Shown here: one piece after another, positions 1 to 11,180 of the stretch
Layout: every line of letters starts with the position of its first letter
Position numbering within the stretch: the first letter of the stretch is position 1
Assembly: GCA_964030475.1 (NCBI GenBank)
Contig: CAXIPT010000069.1
Location: 34,696-98,695, forward strand
DNA length: 64,000 nt
Origin: Tethya wilhelma
Lineage: Eukaryota > Porifera > Demospongiae > Tethyida > Tethyidae
Direction of reading: 5' to 3'
Program-made: the position numbers and the translations under genes
Notes under the pieces: generated by a model
Database searches by the model: none
What the model was told of the DNA's origin: nothing
What the model saw: only the letters and a program-made list of their open reading frames with translations

Positions 1-91
1 CCTGGCATGTACTGAGTCAGCTAGTGCAGTGAAAATTAAAGCACACACACAAACTGATGCAGAACTTGAATAATGAAAGCAAGCAATTAAA

Positions 92-989
92 TGTGAGGCT
101 CCAAGGGAAAACCGGACGTTTGGGAAATTATTGTTTTTAGAGTAAAATGCGGTTTCGCGTTTTTGCGCAAATTTTTTTTTACTGCACGGGTGCATTGTGC
201 TACATCTTAGCATGCTCCACGTAAAATTTGAGGGGTGGAGCTGCTTCTGTTGCAGTGATATAGACCGTATTATTAGCCATGTTTATTTTTATTTAGTTGC
301 TAACACGGAGAACTGTTGCTATGCTGTGCAACAGACCGTAGTGAATATTAATGAGCTAGGCAGCTGCCACAAAAATGAATTGTTTATTCGATGTTCTCAG
401 TGCTCTATAAGCTGACTGATCTCAGAATTTTGCTACAGCACATGGGCAGAAAGGTAAGCTAACGCTTTATACGTGCTTGTCTAATCCAAGCGCTTACATA
501 CAGTAGCTTTCTACTCGTAAGTATTGCCTCTCCCTGTACGGCGATCGCGTACAGGTTATTTTGAGGCTTATTTTAGTTCCTGGAACTTACTATACCTAGA
601 ATCTATCTCTCTGCTAGCAAGCGCTCACCTCCTTGAGTCCAGTAGCCGCCTCCTGTGTCTTCTTTCCTAGCTACTCGCTTCTCACTAAACAATTTTAGTC
701 CCCACGTGGCTGGCTGTGGTAATATTCAGCATGTACTGTACATGATCTAATTAAGATACGGAGTATACGGACCGCCCATAGTTTACATAGCAACAGGTTT
801 ACAACTGTTTTACCAGGAAGCCACGAGTGAAGGCAGGGCTGCTTGCAAGAGCAATATCTGGAAAACTACAACAGCTATGCGCACCAAATTTTGATACGCG
901 CTTCCTAGAAAGGCCTAGATATACATGGAATAGCAAACTCAAAATTCGCGGAAATTCCCAAACGTCCGGTTTTCGCTTGGAGCCTCACA
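92..989. mobile_element. Non-autonomous TIR element (898 bp) nested in EnSpm copy 1
   Basis: The left end begins TGTGAGGCTCCAAGGGAAAA and the right end is its inverse complement over about 34 bp with one mismatch. The uninterrupted copy at about 15523 joins the two flanks directly, which proves insertion. The likely target duplication is AATTAA. No transposase frame is visible inside; the interior includes CT-rich and low-complexity sequence. The superfamily is not determined. Confidence 0.85.
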
Positions 990-1041
990 AATTAACTCTG
1001 ACAAAAATTATTGCACAACACAAAGTTAATGAAAAATTATC

Positions 1042-3822
1042 CTACAATGGTGAAACTTTCTCTTTGCCAATTACTCTCCTGAAATCAACTTCAGCTTCAC
1101 AGTAAGCGACTCGGCTCTTGATAAAGTGCACTGGAACAAAATGAATGTCATAAAGGGCTCGTGACCATACCTGAGTTGGACCTCCGAACCATAGTTTACA
1201 TTGGTGTTCAAAATGAAACTGAACACAAGCAATCCAAATGCTTGTTACCTTTAAAGGCATCTCTAAATTTACTTTCGCATAGTATTGAACTTTTGCCAAG
1301 TAAATTTCACCTAGATGTGTAGGATGTTGACACAGAACAGTACATGCCGTTGTAAAATGACTCTTAACGAAACTTATAACATACTCCCCCACCTCCAAAG
1401 CTTGGGCCTTTACAAAACGTGATAGAATTCTGAAATTCTCATGACCAATGATTGGTAACAGCATACTGCATAATGGCGCGATTTGGTGGGATTCCCAAGA
1501 AGATTCATACATAGGACGCAATGGTTGTATTTTGTTTTCATCACATAAAGAGTGTTCAAGAGATGTAGACTGAAGGGAACCTTTGTTGTACCTGTGGGAA
1601 CTAACAAGATGGGAAAAGGTAGCCTGAAATTCTTCAGGCCATCTGTGAACAGCTACTTCTTTATTGGTCATAAAACGTCTCATTAGCTGTACAGGAATAT
1701 CACGAGAGTTAGTATTGTAGGATTCCAGTATCCCATTTAATCTTTCAAATCCAAAGAGCCAAAAGGCATACACTGGACCATGATTCTGTATACATTCTTT
1801 GAGGTGTCCGTGCAAATGGAGGTTAATATTCAAACTATCTTGGCCATACAGCTTTTCAAATGTCTCACAAAACTCCATTAAAAGAGCATCAGCCATTTCA
1901 ATTTCTCCATCTGAAATGGACCACCGACAGAGCAAACTAGTTGCTTTTACAAACAGAAGCCAACAGTCATAATGTTGGTGTGGGATTATCTCTTTCAAGG
2001 AACACAATGAGTATAACAATGTCCAATTGCGCTATTGATCAGCAGTAAATTGAAAAAATCCAGACTTAATTTTCAAAGGAATTCTGCCAACATCACTAGG
2101 TGAAACAAAAGAGTCAACTTTCTGTTGTATAGCATCAAAATCTTTGTCAGTAAGTGCCTTCCACACTGATATTACATGGTGTGCTGTGCCAAACAGGACA
2201 TTGTGCATGGGGTCGATGACACACATGTGCACAACATCATAATATGGGAGCTCTAGTAGAACAGAATATCTGCACCCATTCTCTCTCTCAAATTCCTTTC
2301 TATCCTTTGCAGTGTTTAATTCTGTGTACTGGTAAGCATTCCTACGATGTGAACCATCATCTCTCGGCTTCCATGAAGTGCGGTCAAACCCAGAATAATT
2401 TGGTTTTTCTCCAAATTGTTCAGTAGGATATAGCTTGAGACCGAGAACAAGCCCGCTGAGCATTGTGTGCTACAAATCCAGACACTTTTTGGGCGGCAGG
2501 AATATCACATGCTACACAAACTAGGGTGCCACGAACGAACACTGAATTGCCTCTTAGCACTTTTCATCAGTACTCCTGTCCAAAGTTGTTGTAGCTCTTT
2601 CATTAATGGAGCCAAATAGCTATTCATGACAAGTTTTGGTTCATGTGGACCAGGGATTATACCTACTAACAAAACATTTTCCACCAAGTATCGTTCTTGT
2701 CTTGGCAAATTGAAATGTACATGGCACCACACAAGTACGTTCCTCTTTTAAAGGGCTGAAACCAATCAACGTTAAGAACAAAAGCAAAGTTGTATGGCAG
2801 TGATAAAAAGGCTTTCCCACCAGGGTTCATGAACTCCTTCCATATTCTTCCATCGTATACATCATTTAAAAGATTTTCAACAACTTTATGTTTTCTCCAA
2901 TGTTCACAACGTTCTATAAAGTCGGGCATATCGAGAAAAGTTTGAAGAGATTCAATGATACTTTTATAACAAAAGACTTGACGAGGATGAAGTACATATG
3001 TTCCTGCTGATGTCCATACTGATTTCATAAGCATAGCACCACATTTTTTCCTGTGTCAGGCTTGTGGATGATTTGGAAACTCTATATGCGTACAGGAATG
3101 TGATTCCATAGCTCCACGGGGTAACCTCTGCATACAGTGTTCTACATCATAAACTGAGTGGCAAGAGGGACAACTAACGTACTTAGTGAAGCTGTCGTTA
3201 TGTGTACCAATGTATTTCCTTGCTTGAACTATATTTCTTGGAAGATGCGAGATGAAATTGTTTAACATAGTGATACTAAACTTGGACACAATCATCCCGA
3301 AGAAGGTGGCAAAGAAGCCAAACAAAACTCCGATTCCAGTGTCAGAAACACGAAACAGTCGTTTCCAAAACAATACGAACATTATGTAGATTTGAATAAT
3401 ACGGCCAGTTTGAGATGTTGGCAGTAATTGGTCTTGAATAGCATGTGTTTCATCATCATCAAACAAAATTTCCACATCGGAACATTCACCCTACACAAAA
3501 TAAATTTACATGTGAAACAGGGAATGTCAACAATATGTCTATATAACCTTTCATACATACATTTATAAACATACTGTACCCACATTCATATATAAATTAT
3601 ATACCAAGCCACTCACCCACACACTGCAGTTTCACATACAGACAGCCACTAACCATGCACACATGCAGACCTAGCTACTCATCAACACACACATTCACGC
3701 AGATGACTACATTTACATGTATGCATACAATAATTATTATTAACGGCACAAACCTCATCCAAGTCGAAGTCACAAATACTTTCATCTTCTTTGCAATCAG
3801 AGTCAACTGCCACGGTATCTTA
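1042..3822 (-). pseudogene. EnSpm/CACTA (tnp2-type) transposase, copy 1, degenerate
   Basis: Exon-like blocks read leftwards: an acidic block near 3822-3760, then 3480-3056, 3034-2666, 2463-2032 and 2019-1056. Recognisable tnp2 motifs are NVDWFQPFKRGTY (first catalytic Asp region), VLLVGIIPGPHEPK, CVIDPMHNVLFGTAHH (second Asp, DPMHN signature) and the C-terminal GPVYAFWLFGFERLNGIL block of the DUF4218 type. The enzyme would cut and paste CACTA elements in the nucleus. Frame changes between the blocks and loss of the N-terminal exon make it non-functional. Family assignment is strong; exact exon limits are not. Confidence 0.85.
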
Positions 3823-4102
3823 TAGTTGTGCTAGAGTGTATACAAAAGGAAGAAATTTAACCCCCACATACTCTCAGGTTAATTTCACTCATTTTAATGT
3901 ACATGAATAGCTATACGCTGGTATTACAATAACTGTGCCAAGCCGCCACAAATTTTTGCCCGGGCTAACATTCATCATAACTTGAAACTATGGACTTATA
4001 GCTACGTAGGCTGATGTATAGAAACGTACATTGTATACTCTTGTTGGGTACTAGTTTTGGTGATTCACTACTGTCACCATCATCATCCATGCCATCATGG
4101 GT

Positions 4103-4103
4103 N
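4103..4103. other. Single N at an assembly join
   Basis: EnSpm copy 1 matches copy 2 up to this base and then stops abruptly. The 116 bases that follow, up to the Kolobok-like element, do not match the EnSpm. This looks like a collapsed gap rather than a natural breakpoint. Confidence 0.7.
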
Positions 4104-4219
4104 CTATTGATAACTTGTTTTTCAAAGTTTAGAGCAACCTCCATTATTTTATAGTTTGTACAAGCTATAGTTAAGGTTAGAGTATTTTGAGTGGGCGGTA
4201 CTTTTGCTATCACTAATTT

Positions 4220-4940
4220 AATTAGTGAATCGTGAAGGGGTGTGTCCAAGATTTCTATATCAAATATACAATTGAAAATAACAGTGTTCAGGAGGTGCTG
4301 GAGATCATTTTCGTGCAAAAACTAGCGACCGGAAGTTGCCTTCGAACAAGTGACTGGAAATTAGACCACATCAAAGTACTTCAAAGCATTCTTTGGAAAC
4401 CGCGGACCGCAGGCACTTAAAAAAAAAAAAAAAAAAGCAAAAAATTACTCCTAAAATACTGTATGGGTGTGTCTTGTGCATGCAATAGGATGGCTGTGTA
4501 GTGATATGCATGAAAATGTGCAGCAAATTTGCAGGATGGCTAGCGGAGAGTGTGTGCTAGCTGTGACTTCGAAGCTTGGTGGGCGTGTCCAACCAAGCGT
4601 GTGTTGAGTGAGATTGACTTTTGACCTCTGACCTTTGACCCCTCTGCCACCTAGGTGAGCTCAAAGTGAGTCTGTACAGGAAAAGTTGAATTTGACAGGG
4701 CTGTATAAAGTCCATTTTTCTTCCCTGGTGGAGAGGAGAGAGAGGCAGTGAGGTATGTGAGCTTGTAGGGTGTTTGTGTGTCTTGAATATCATGTTTAGT
4801 TTTTGACTGGGTGGGACTCAGTTTTCCTGTTTACCTGTTATGCATTTTGTGAGAGAATGTGGTTGTGAAAAGTGTATACATAGTATAAAAAGCCTTCTAC
4901 AGACTTGATGAGCAGTTTTTTGCTTTTTCTCAACATACAT
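4220..4940 (+). repeat. Left long terminal inverted repeat of the Kolobok-like element
   Basis: It matches the inverse complement of 8510-9174, including GGTGCTGGAGATCATTTT, the GACCTCTGACC-type tract and TATAAAAAGCCTTCTACAGA. Small indels separate the arms, including an A-run of about 18 near 4420. Confidence 0.85.
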
Positions 4941-6098
4941 TTTTTCGTTCATCTGTTGTCTTTCAAGCCGCCTGGTTGTTGTTCCTTGTGAGTGAGTGGC
5001 AATGGCAGAAAAATCCATTTTAGAGAGCAACTAAATTTGACCTTTGACCCTTTTGAGCAATAATCAGCCATTATGAGACCAAATCCTCTCGGCTTTGAGA
5101 TAGTATCACAAGTTTCTATGAGCCTATAAATATCATTACTGTTTTAGTGTGATCCCCGCCCACTCAAAAACCTCTAACCTTAAATAAAATTTAATACTGT
5201 TGAAAACCTGTTACAACTAAAGTTAGTGTGATTCCTCTATCTCGCCAACCGTTGCCCCTGAAGAGTTGATTCTGGTATCAAAAATGCACACTGCATGAGG
5301 TGATGTATTATTTTATCTGTGCAGTGCCCATGGCAACAATAATTATACGTCATAGGCGCTACTGCTCAATTATGATGGTACAAAAATGCACAATTGTTAC
5401 AGGTCTACATGTTGTTGAAGTAACACATGAAATTCAAGCACAAGTTTCTAATTATGTCACAAAAGATTTAGGACCTACCAACTCTTATGATACATGGCAA
5501 GTATATATTTAAACTAAAACCATTTTCCATACAAATAATTTATAGTTATGTTCATTGGCACGAAGAATGTGGCTAAAGAGATGAAAAAGACAAGGACGTG
5601 TCAGGGAAAGGGGGAAAACCTGGTTTCCTCAACGCACAAACGTAAGAGTAAAAATAATGTTTATTTTGTTACAATGGTATGCTTCCACTAGAGAAAAGTA
5701 TCAAGATTCATCTCTACTGGGCAATTAAGAACTGTGAGGGAAACCCAGGGAGACTTCGAGAACTCATACTCGTACTTATTAACTGACTTACTTGAAAAGG
5801 ATTTTCAGGTAACCAGAATGTGTTGAGCCAACTTTGACAGCACAAGGTAAGTTCTTTTCATGGGTACTACATTCTTTGATACTCGTTTTCATCATAAATA
5901 GGCCGAAATAAAAACTAGAAAGCCTTGAAATTTAGTATATAAATTCATGTACTACAATGCCATCTTTTTAGGTAGAGTTCAAAGCTCATTATTCACGTTG
6001 CATTATCATGCACTAGCCTCCAGCCTAATGAAGTGCATGTAACTGCCACTCTAGCTTTTTGCCAGTCTCTGATAGTCTCCACACTGTAGTGTTGAATG

Positions 6099-6462
6099 AA
6101 CAAGTAGTAAAAATTTCAAAAAAATAGGAATGGGCAGTGCGGTAAAAAGTTTTGGAACAAGGCAGTTTCGGCACATGATTACTTTATTTTTATGCCCAAC
6201 TCTTGGCCAGCAGTAAGTTATGTTATGGTTTATTCCATTGCTTAGCCAAGTGATTATAGTTACTGTACAAATTGAATAAGTTTTAAGTATACGGTACTAT
6301 CAGTGTACAGATCATTGCAACAGGACACTGAAAAATCCATAGGGATCAAGAATAAAATGAAGTAGTCATGTGTCGAAACTGAGACTGTGTCTTGTTCCAA
6401 AACTTTTTACCGCACTGCCCATTCCTACACTACTTATTTTATTGAAATTTTTACTACTTGTT
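6099..6462. mobile_element. Fold-back element E (364 bp) inside the Kolobok-like transposon
   Basis: The arms begin AACAAGTAGTAAAAATTTCA and include GGAATGGGCAGTGCGGTAAA, repeated inverted at the other end. The inner arm alone is flanked by TA on both sides, as in Tc1/mariner insertions, so a short TA-type MITE may lie within a longer palindrome. It has no coding capacity. Confidence 0.65.
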
Positions 6463-6848
6463 AAGATATTAAATCTGCCAGGAAATTTGGTCCCGGAAAT
6501 ATCGTTTAGTAGATACAGAGCAAAATATGGCCATATCCAAATATTACACACCTAATTATATATACATACTACTTATATGAACGAACAGTAGGTACCCTGA
6601 GTCAAGATGTATGGGTTAGCAAAAAAGTAGTGTTCTGCAATGAGTGCTAGTTTTCAAAAGTATGTATTTGGTGATGTTGCCACGCCCACACACATTATTT
6701 GACTTTCATTTTTATGATTTATGTGAAATACAATAATAATAAGATGATCACCAAGTTTGATCTACTAATGTAAGAGTATAGTTAAAACACGAAAGGGTTT
6801 GTTTTTAATTAGGTCATTAACTTTCCTTAACTTCCTTAACTACACTGA
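6463..6848 (+). repeat. Element D fragment, 3' part
   Basis: This segment aligns with the right half of the complete D element at 9449-10160, sharing AAATTTGGTCCCGGAAATAT and CCTTAACTACACTGAG. The 5' half is missing and the fold-back E lies at its left edge. It separates two transposase exon blocks of the surrounding element. Confidence 0.7.
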
Positions 6849-7554
6849 GTACTCCCAGTAAAGGTCAACTTACTGATCCAAGAGCAGTTATGAATTTGAC
6901 CCAGCATTTAAAAGTGACATACATATTTCGTAATGCAGAAGACTTTTGCAAGGTAAGATCTTGACTATACAATCCATCCTGTTACATTTGTTTGTTAGTG
7001 TCGTGATACATACTGGGTTGAATCATTCAACCATCAACTACTGACCTACATTCCAAAGCGGATTCATTTTTCAACTTGGACTTTCTTGATGAGGATGAAT
7101 CTAGCCCTTCTTGACTGGGCAAGTTACGCTTTATGTACAGTATTCAGCATTCACCTATTTGTTGTTTGCAGAATGATAAAGTAGGTAGGGAGTATACCAG
7201 CATGCACTAAATATCTCATTTGCACAGACCTGACCACCGGACAGCTATGAAGGTGTTGGTCAAGAAGTTCACATTTGTAAAAGCTAACTATGTTACACGC
7301 AACAAGTGTGTGTGTGTGTGTGTGCGTGTGTGTCTATCATTAGTGTGAGTCAGTGAGTGGTTACAAAGTTAGTGTGATTACAATTAGATGATGGTGCTGA
7401 AGGTGACGACAGTGAACTTGATGATGGTGAGGATGACGGTGCTGATGATGGATTGTTGGTGCCTCTTGACTCAGATGAGAGTAGCGACGAAGACAAATGT
7501 TTGAATGGATGTATTAATTAATCTAGAGTTAGAGCGTCAAAGGTTGACCGGTAG

Positions 7555-8353
7555 TCACGGTATTCCCCATTCAGCTCTTCCACATTTCTTATTTTCAAGA
7601 TTTATCAAGAACATGTCATTAGACAAAACAAAAAAAGATAAGTTTACAATTACTGTACTTACTATTATGAGACAAGAAGGAATTATATCCCATTTATCAT
7701 GCCAAATTGTTCTCATTTCTTTCCTCCGAAGGCATGCACTTCTCATCTCTCCAGATGCCTAGCCTGTTCAAGAGCCTCCAGAATTTCGAATACAGCCAGT
7801 GCCACTTTTCATCATTGGCCGCATGGGGGACTGGATCCTCGTAAAAGGTCTGGAGGCATCTTGACAACACATGGAGTACATAGGCAAACTGGGCAGTGGT
7901 TTTCCCCTCGGTACTCAGGATAAATTGGCCGGTGTTTATACTCAGTTGGGTGGCTGATGAACAAGGTGGTTACTGTTATATACTTTGTGGTATGTAAATA
8001 GAAGAAATTATGTGTGTTATGCAGTGTGTGTACCATCTGCATTAAGGTCCTCATCAACATTGTCTGGCTCTTGGGATGAGCTGTCAATTTGAGGACCTGG
8101 ATCTGGCAAAGAACTATAAGAGGATAGGGTGTGTGGATCTGACTGGCTGTCGTAACAGTGATATTACGACGTGGCAGACAGTTTTCCTCCGGAATTGCTC
8201 AAGGCGAGACAGAAACTCATCTGGTGGTGACTCATCACTTTCAACTCTTACCTATACATATATTTTTATGTATTTACTATTGTTTTTGTGTATGTGTTAT
8301 GCTCTTACTGTTATATCCCTGGAGCTTGGACTGCCAGATGCTAGAGATGCCAT
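7555..8353 (-). pseudogene. Second gene of the Kolobok-like element, unidentified function, degenerate
   Basis: Read leftwards, a plausible first exon starts at an ATG near 8353 (MASLASGSPSSRDIT) before GTAAGA. Next come VESDESPPDEFLSRLEQF (about 8250), DPGPQIDSSSQEPDNVDEDL (about 8100) before a GT donor, a cysteine-bearing block ENHCPVCLCTPCVVKMPPDL (about 7915-7835), and NDEKWHWLYSKFWRLLNRLG (about 7820-7760). The last two resemble accessory proteins that I recall beside invertebrate transposons. Frame changes occur between blocks. It converges on the transposase and ends just after the transposase's acidic tail. The Cys motifs suggest a small zinc-binding domain; its role is unknown. Confidence 0.5.
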
Positions 8354-8509
8354 ACTGATCAGATTGTTTACCTTAGAGGTCAGAAAAACTTTGCTACCAC
8401 GTGTTTTAGATTGTATATGTTTGTTGTGTGTCCATTTTCAACCGTTTTTAGTGTGTACTGTGTGATATACAGTCATGAGTTGGAAGAGAAATTCAAATGT
8501 AGCCACCAT

Positions 8510-9174
8510 TTTCATGTTGAAAAAAAAACAAAAAAAAAACTGCTTGTCAAATCTGTAGAAGGCTTTTTATACTATGTGACAACCACATTCTCACAAAATG
8601 TCTAACAGGTAAACAGAAAAACTGCCCCCACCCAGTCAAAAACTCAGCTCAATATTCAAGACACACAAACACCCTATAAGCTCACATCTTACTGCCTTTC
8701 TCTCCTCTCCACCAGGGAAGAAAAATCGATTTTATACAGCCCTGTTAAAACTCAAGTGTTCCTGTACAGACTCACTTTGAGCTCACCAGTGTGGCAGAGG
8801 GGTCAGAGGTCAAAAGTCAATCACACCCAAATCACGCTTGGTTGAAACAAGCTTCAAAGTCACAGCTAGCACACACTCTCCGCTAGCCATCCTGCAGCAC
8901 ATTTCTTGCATATCACTACACAACCATCCTATTGCATGCACAAGACACACCCATACAGTATTTAATGAGTAATTTTCGTTGTTTTTTTTAAGTGCCTGCA
9001 GTCCGCGGATTTCTAAGAATGCTTCATCGATGTGGTCTAATTTCCGGTCACTTGTACGAATACAACTTCTTGTCGCTAATTTTTGCAAGAAAATGATCTC
9101 CAGCACCTTTTGAACACTCAATAGTATATTTTGATATAGTAATCTTGGTCACACCCCTTCGCGATCCACTAATT
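8510..9174 (-). repeat. Right long terminal inverted repeat of the Kolobok-like element
   Basis: It is the inverse complement of 4220-4940. The outermost bases CACTAATT directly touch TTCCCAGTACGG, the start of repeat B, so the true flank or target duplication is hidden. Confidence 0.85.
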
Positions 9175-10467
9175 CCCAGTACGGTAGTACTGGGTACATA
9201 GGAATGGCACGGATGGCCCATTAGCAGAACATAAATATTTACGCTAATAACTCTGCAAAAACTAAGCGCTTGGCACTAAAAGGCTTCTTAAACTATTATT
9301 TAGCTCTTTCTCTTTCTAATGAGCCCAAAAAAACATGGCCTAAAACTATCGCTAAAGTACCAAACTAAAATATGCCAAACCTCCAATTTTCTCCATCTTT
9401 TTCTTCTTCTTATTCTTCTATGTTGTTCTCAGAGACTGCTCACTTTCACTCAGTGTAGTTAAGGATGCCTTAACTTTTAAAATGGGCAAAAATACAGATT
9501 TTATGGAATGTATTTTGATAAAAGTATTACATATTTTTCCCAAAACACAATGGGTATTAATTAAATAGCCGTTGATGCACCACACTTTAAAGTTTTGGTG
9601 TCATGTGACTATTGGGGGTGGGGCAGGAGCATGGCCACATTGTAATACCTTTAAGCAAAAATGAGGATCACTAGGACTATTTTCTAGAGTGTCATATTTT
9701 GTAATAATATTGTATTTATTATTAAGATATTGAATCTGCCTGGAAATTTGGTCCCTGAAATATCGTTTGGCAGATATGGAGCAAAATATGGCGGTTTCTA
9801 AATATTGCACACCTAATTATATATGCGTATTGCTTATATCTTACGAACGAACGGTAGGTACCCAAATTTCCAGGCAGATCTGATATCTTACAGTTAAGAT
9901 GTATGTGTGAGCAAAAAATTAATGTTCTGCAATTAGTGCTAGTGATCCTCATTTTCAAAAAAGTATTATTTGGTGATGTTGCCACGCCCACAAACATTAT
10001 TTGACTTTCATTTTCATAAATTATGTCAAATACAATAATAATACGATGATCACCAAGTTTGGTCTACTAATGCAAGAGTATAGTTAAAACACGAAAGGGT
10101 TTGTTTTTAATTAGGTCCTTAACTTTCCTTAACTTTTGAGGCATCCTTAACTACACTGAGCAGAAGCTGATTCTTGAACGAATAAACTTGGTTTCTTTGT
10201 CTTCAATCGCTTTTGCCATCGGTTTTTTGTGTCTCTCATTGAGTCGCTAGATACAAGGCGAAAAGCGCTTCTCCATATGGCGGCCATTAATTTCTACACT
10301 CATGCATTATTCATTAGCTAGTTAGTCTAGCGACCCTTTCCATATTCAAGTGGGCTTTATTTGGAATCTATTGCAAGCATCAAGCATGCACTGAGTTCTG
10401 GTTCTGTCCTATCCTCTCTTTCAGTTCTTCAGTAGGGAAGTTATCTTAAGCTAACAAAACACATAAT
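9173..10467 (+). repeat. Repeat B, copy 1 (with element D inserted)
   Basis: It begins TTCCCAGTACGGTAGTACTG, a short palindrome shared by all B copies (24583, 38463, 60030, 62689 and 63667 on plus; 35653 on minus). It contains the conserved blocks GAGCCCAAAAAAACATGGCC, AAGCTGATTCTTGAACGAAT and TAGATACAAGGCGAAAAGCG. Bases 9449-10160 are a separate element. The 3' part degrades before element A at 10468. No coding sequence is seen. Confidence 0.85.
9449..10160 (+). mobile_element. Element D, complete 712-bp TIR element nested in repeat B
   Basis: The ends are CTCAGTGTAGTTAAGGATGCC and its inverse complement. Other B copies read ACTTTCAGAAGCTG without interruption; here D splits that string, with CA on both sides as a possible 2-bp duplication. 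A partial relative lies at 6463-6848. It is AT-rich with no transposase frame. Confidence 0.8.
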
Positions 10468-10893
10468 ACAAGTACAAAAAACATTGGAAATGTAATGAGA
10501 CACAGGAATGGCTAAATCGTAAAAAGAACGCAAACAAGATGGAATGGCTGTTGAGTGTGTGCAGAATTCTTCCTGTATGGGCTGCATTTAACAATNNNNN
10601 NNNNNNNNNNNNNNNNNNNNNNNNNNNNNNNNNNNNNNNNNNNNNNNNNNNNNNNNNNNNNNNNNNNNNNNNNNNAATCATAAAAAAGTGAGCAAACAAG
10701 ATAGGAATGGTTGTTAGATTGAGCAAGTTCATTTCTGTGTCTACAATGTCATTGAGCTACAGATATGAACATATGTGACACTGTGAAATGAACTCGCTCA
10801 ATCTAACAACCATTCCTATCTTGTTTGCTCACTTTTTTTATGATTTGGCCATTCTTATGTTTGCATTACATTTTTAATGTTTTTTGTAGTTGT
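10468..10893. repeat. Fold-back element A, copy 1, broken by an N gap
   Basis: The left arm begins ACAAGTACAAAAAACATTGG and proceeds through the usual GCTGCATTTAACAAT core to the gap. After the gap a related palindrome has arms 10682-10735 and 10787-10841 that are near-perfect inverse complements, and it ends in ATTACATTTTTAATG. The two parts may be two separate A-type elements joined across the gap. Confidence 0.75.
10596..10675. other. 80-base N run (assembly gap)
   Basis: All bases are N. The gap falls inside a palindromic repeat, where assembly commonly fails. Confidence 0.99.
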
Positions 10894-11180
10894 TATCTTC
10901 AACCTATTGAGTCTTGCAGCTTGGCTTGTAAGACCTCTTTACTAGCCTTCGAAGGGTCTGGCACGCCAGACTTAGGTCAGTGGTGGATGGTAAATTTGAG
11001 CAAGACAGAAAGGGGTCGTTGTAAAAGCTGGACTCTGGACTGGATTCTGGATTGGGTTTCGGACTACATATATTACCTACCATATGCATGTACTGCTACT
11101 TTCTACAACAAGCTGGCAGGAGGAGAGCATGCAGTTTTTTTTGTTGTTTTGTGAGCCGCCATATTACTAACTAGAATAGG
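10894..11180. other. Intergenic, no gene seen
   Basis: The segment contains a short palindrome (GTCTGGCACGCCAGAC), similar to one inside repeat B, and a run of GGACTCTGGA-like repeats. No exon with convincing splice signals was found before 11181. Confidence 0.4.

Larger units (their letters stand above)
1..4102 (-). mobile_element. EnSpm/CACTA transposon, copy 1, truncated and interrupted
   Basis: Bases 1-90 and about 990-4102 run parallel to a second copy that starts at 15436, with small substitutions and indels. The coding strand is minus. The left end lies outside the window. The right end stops at the single N at 4103, where the second copy instead continues into the exon encoding the N-terminal zinc finger, so this copy lacks that exon and any divergent partner gene. 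An 898-bp inverted-repeat element (92-989) sits near the transposase 3' end and is absent from the second copy. Confidence 0.85.
5296..7524 (+). pseudogene. Kolobok-like transposase, split exons, degenerate
   Basis: Successive pieces read on the plus strand: a block ending GPTNSYDTW (about 5500) before a GT donor; after an AG, GTKNVAKEMKK (about 5555-5590), with the next block one frame off; KIHLYWAIKNCEGNPGRLRE (about 5700-5765); a block ending at a GGTAAG donor at 6951; then CRDTYWVESFNHQLLTYIP and KRIHFSTWTFLMRMNLALLD (about 6999-7110); RPDHRTAMKVLVKKFTF (about 7228-7280); and an acidic C-terminal tail near 7387-7522. I recognise this order from invertebrate transposases that I associate with Kolobok. 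Frame changes and two nested repeats near 6100-6850 make it inactive. Confidence 0.65.
4220..9174 (+). mobile_element. Kolobok-like DNA transposon with ~700-bp terminal inverted repeats and two convergent genes
   Basis: The outer ends are AATTAGTGAATCGTGAAGG on the left and, inverted, AATTAGTGGATCGCGAAGG on the right. Inverted similarity runs inward for about 700 bp. Between the repeats lie a plus-strand transposase (about 5296-7524) and a minus-strand second gene (about 8353-7555). Both show canonical splice signals and both are damaged. No target duplication could be confirmed, because the left side abuts an assembly N and the right side abuts another repeat (B). Kolobok is inferred from protein motifs and layout; another cut-and-paste superfamily is possible. 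Confidence 0.7.

Noticed and set aside
827..1105. 92-codon plus-strand frame with a GTG start
   Set aside because: It spans the right end of the nested TIR element and the EnSpm 3' end. Conservation follows the repeats, not a protein.
6366..6555. Equal-length overlapping frames on both strands
   Set aside because: They arise from the inverted-repeat structure of elements E and D and match no protein.
7300..7335. GTGTGTGT tract (also near 19505-19545) as a regulatory site
   Set aside because: These are ordinary microsatellites inside introns or spacers, with no further support.
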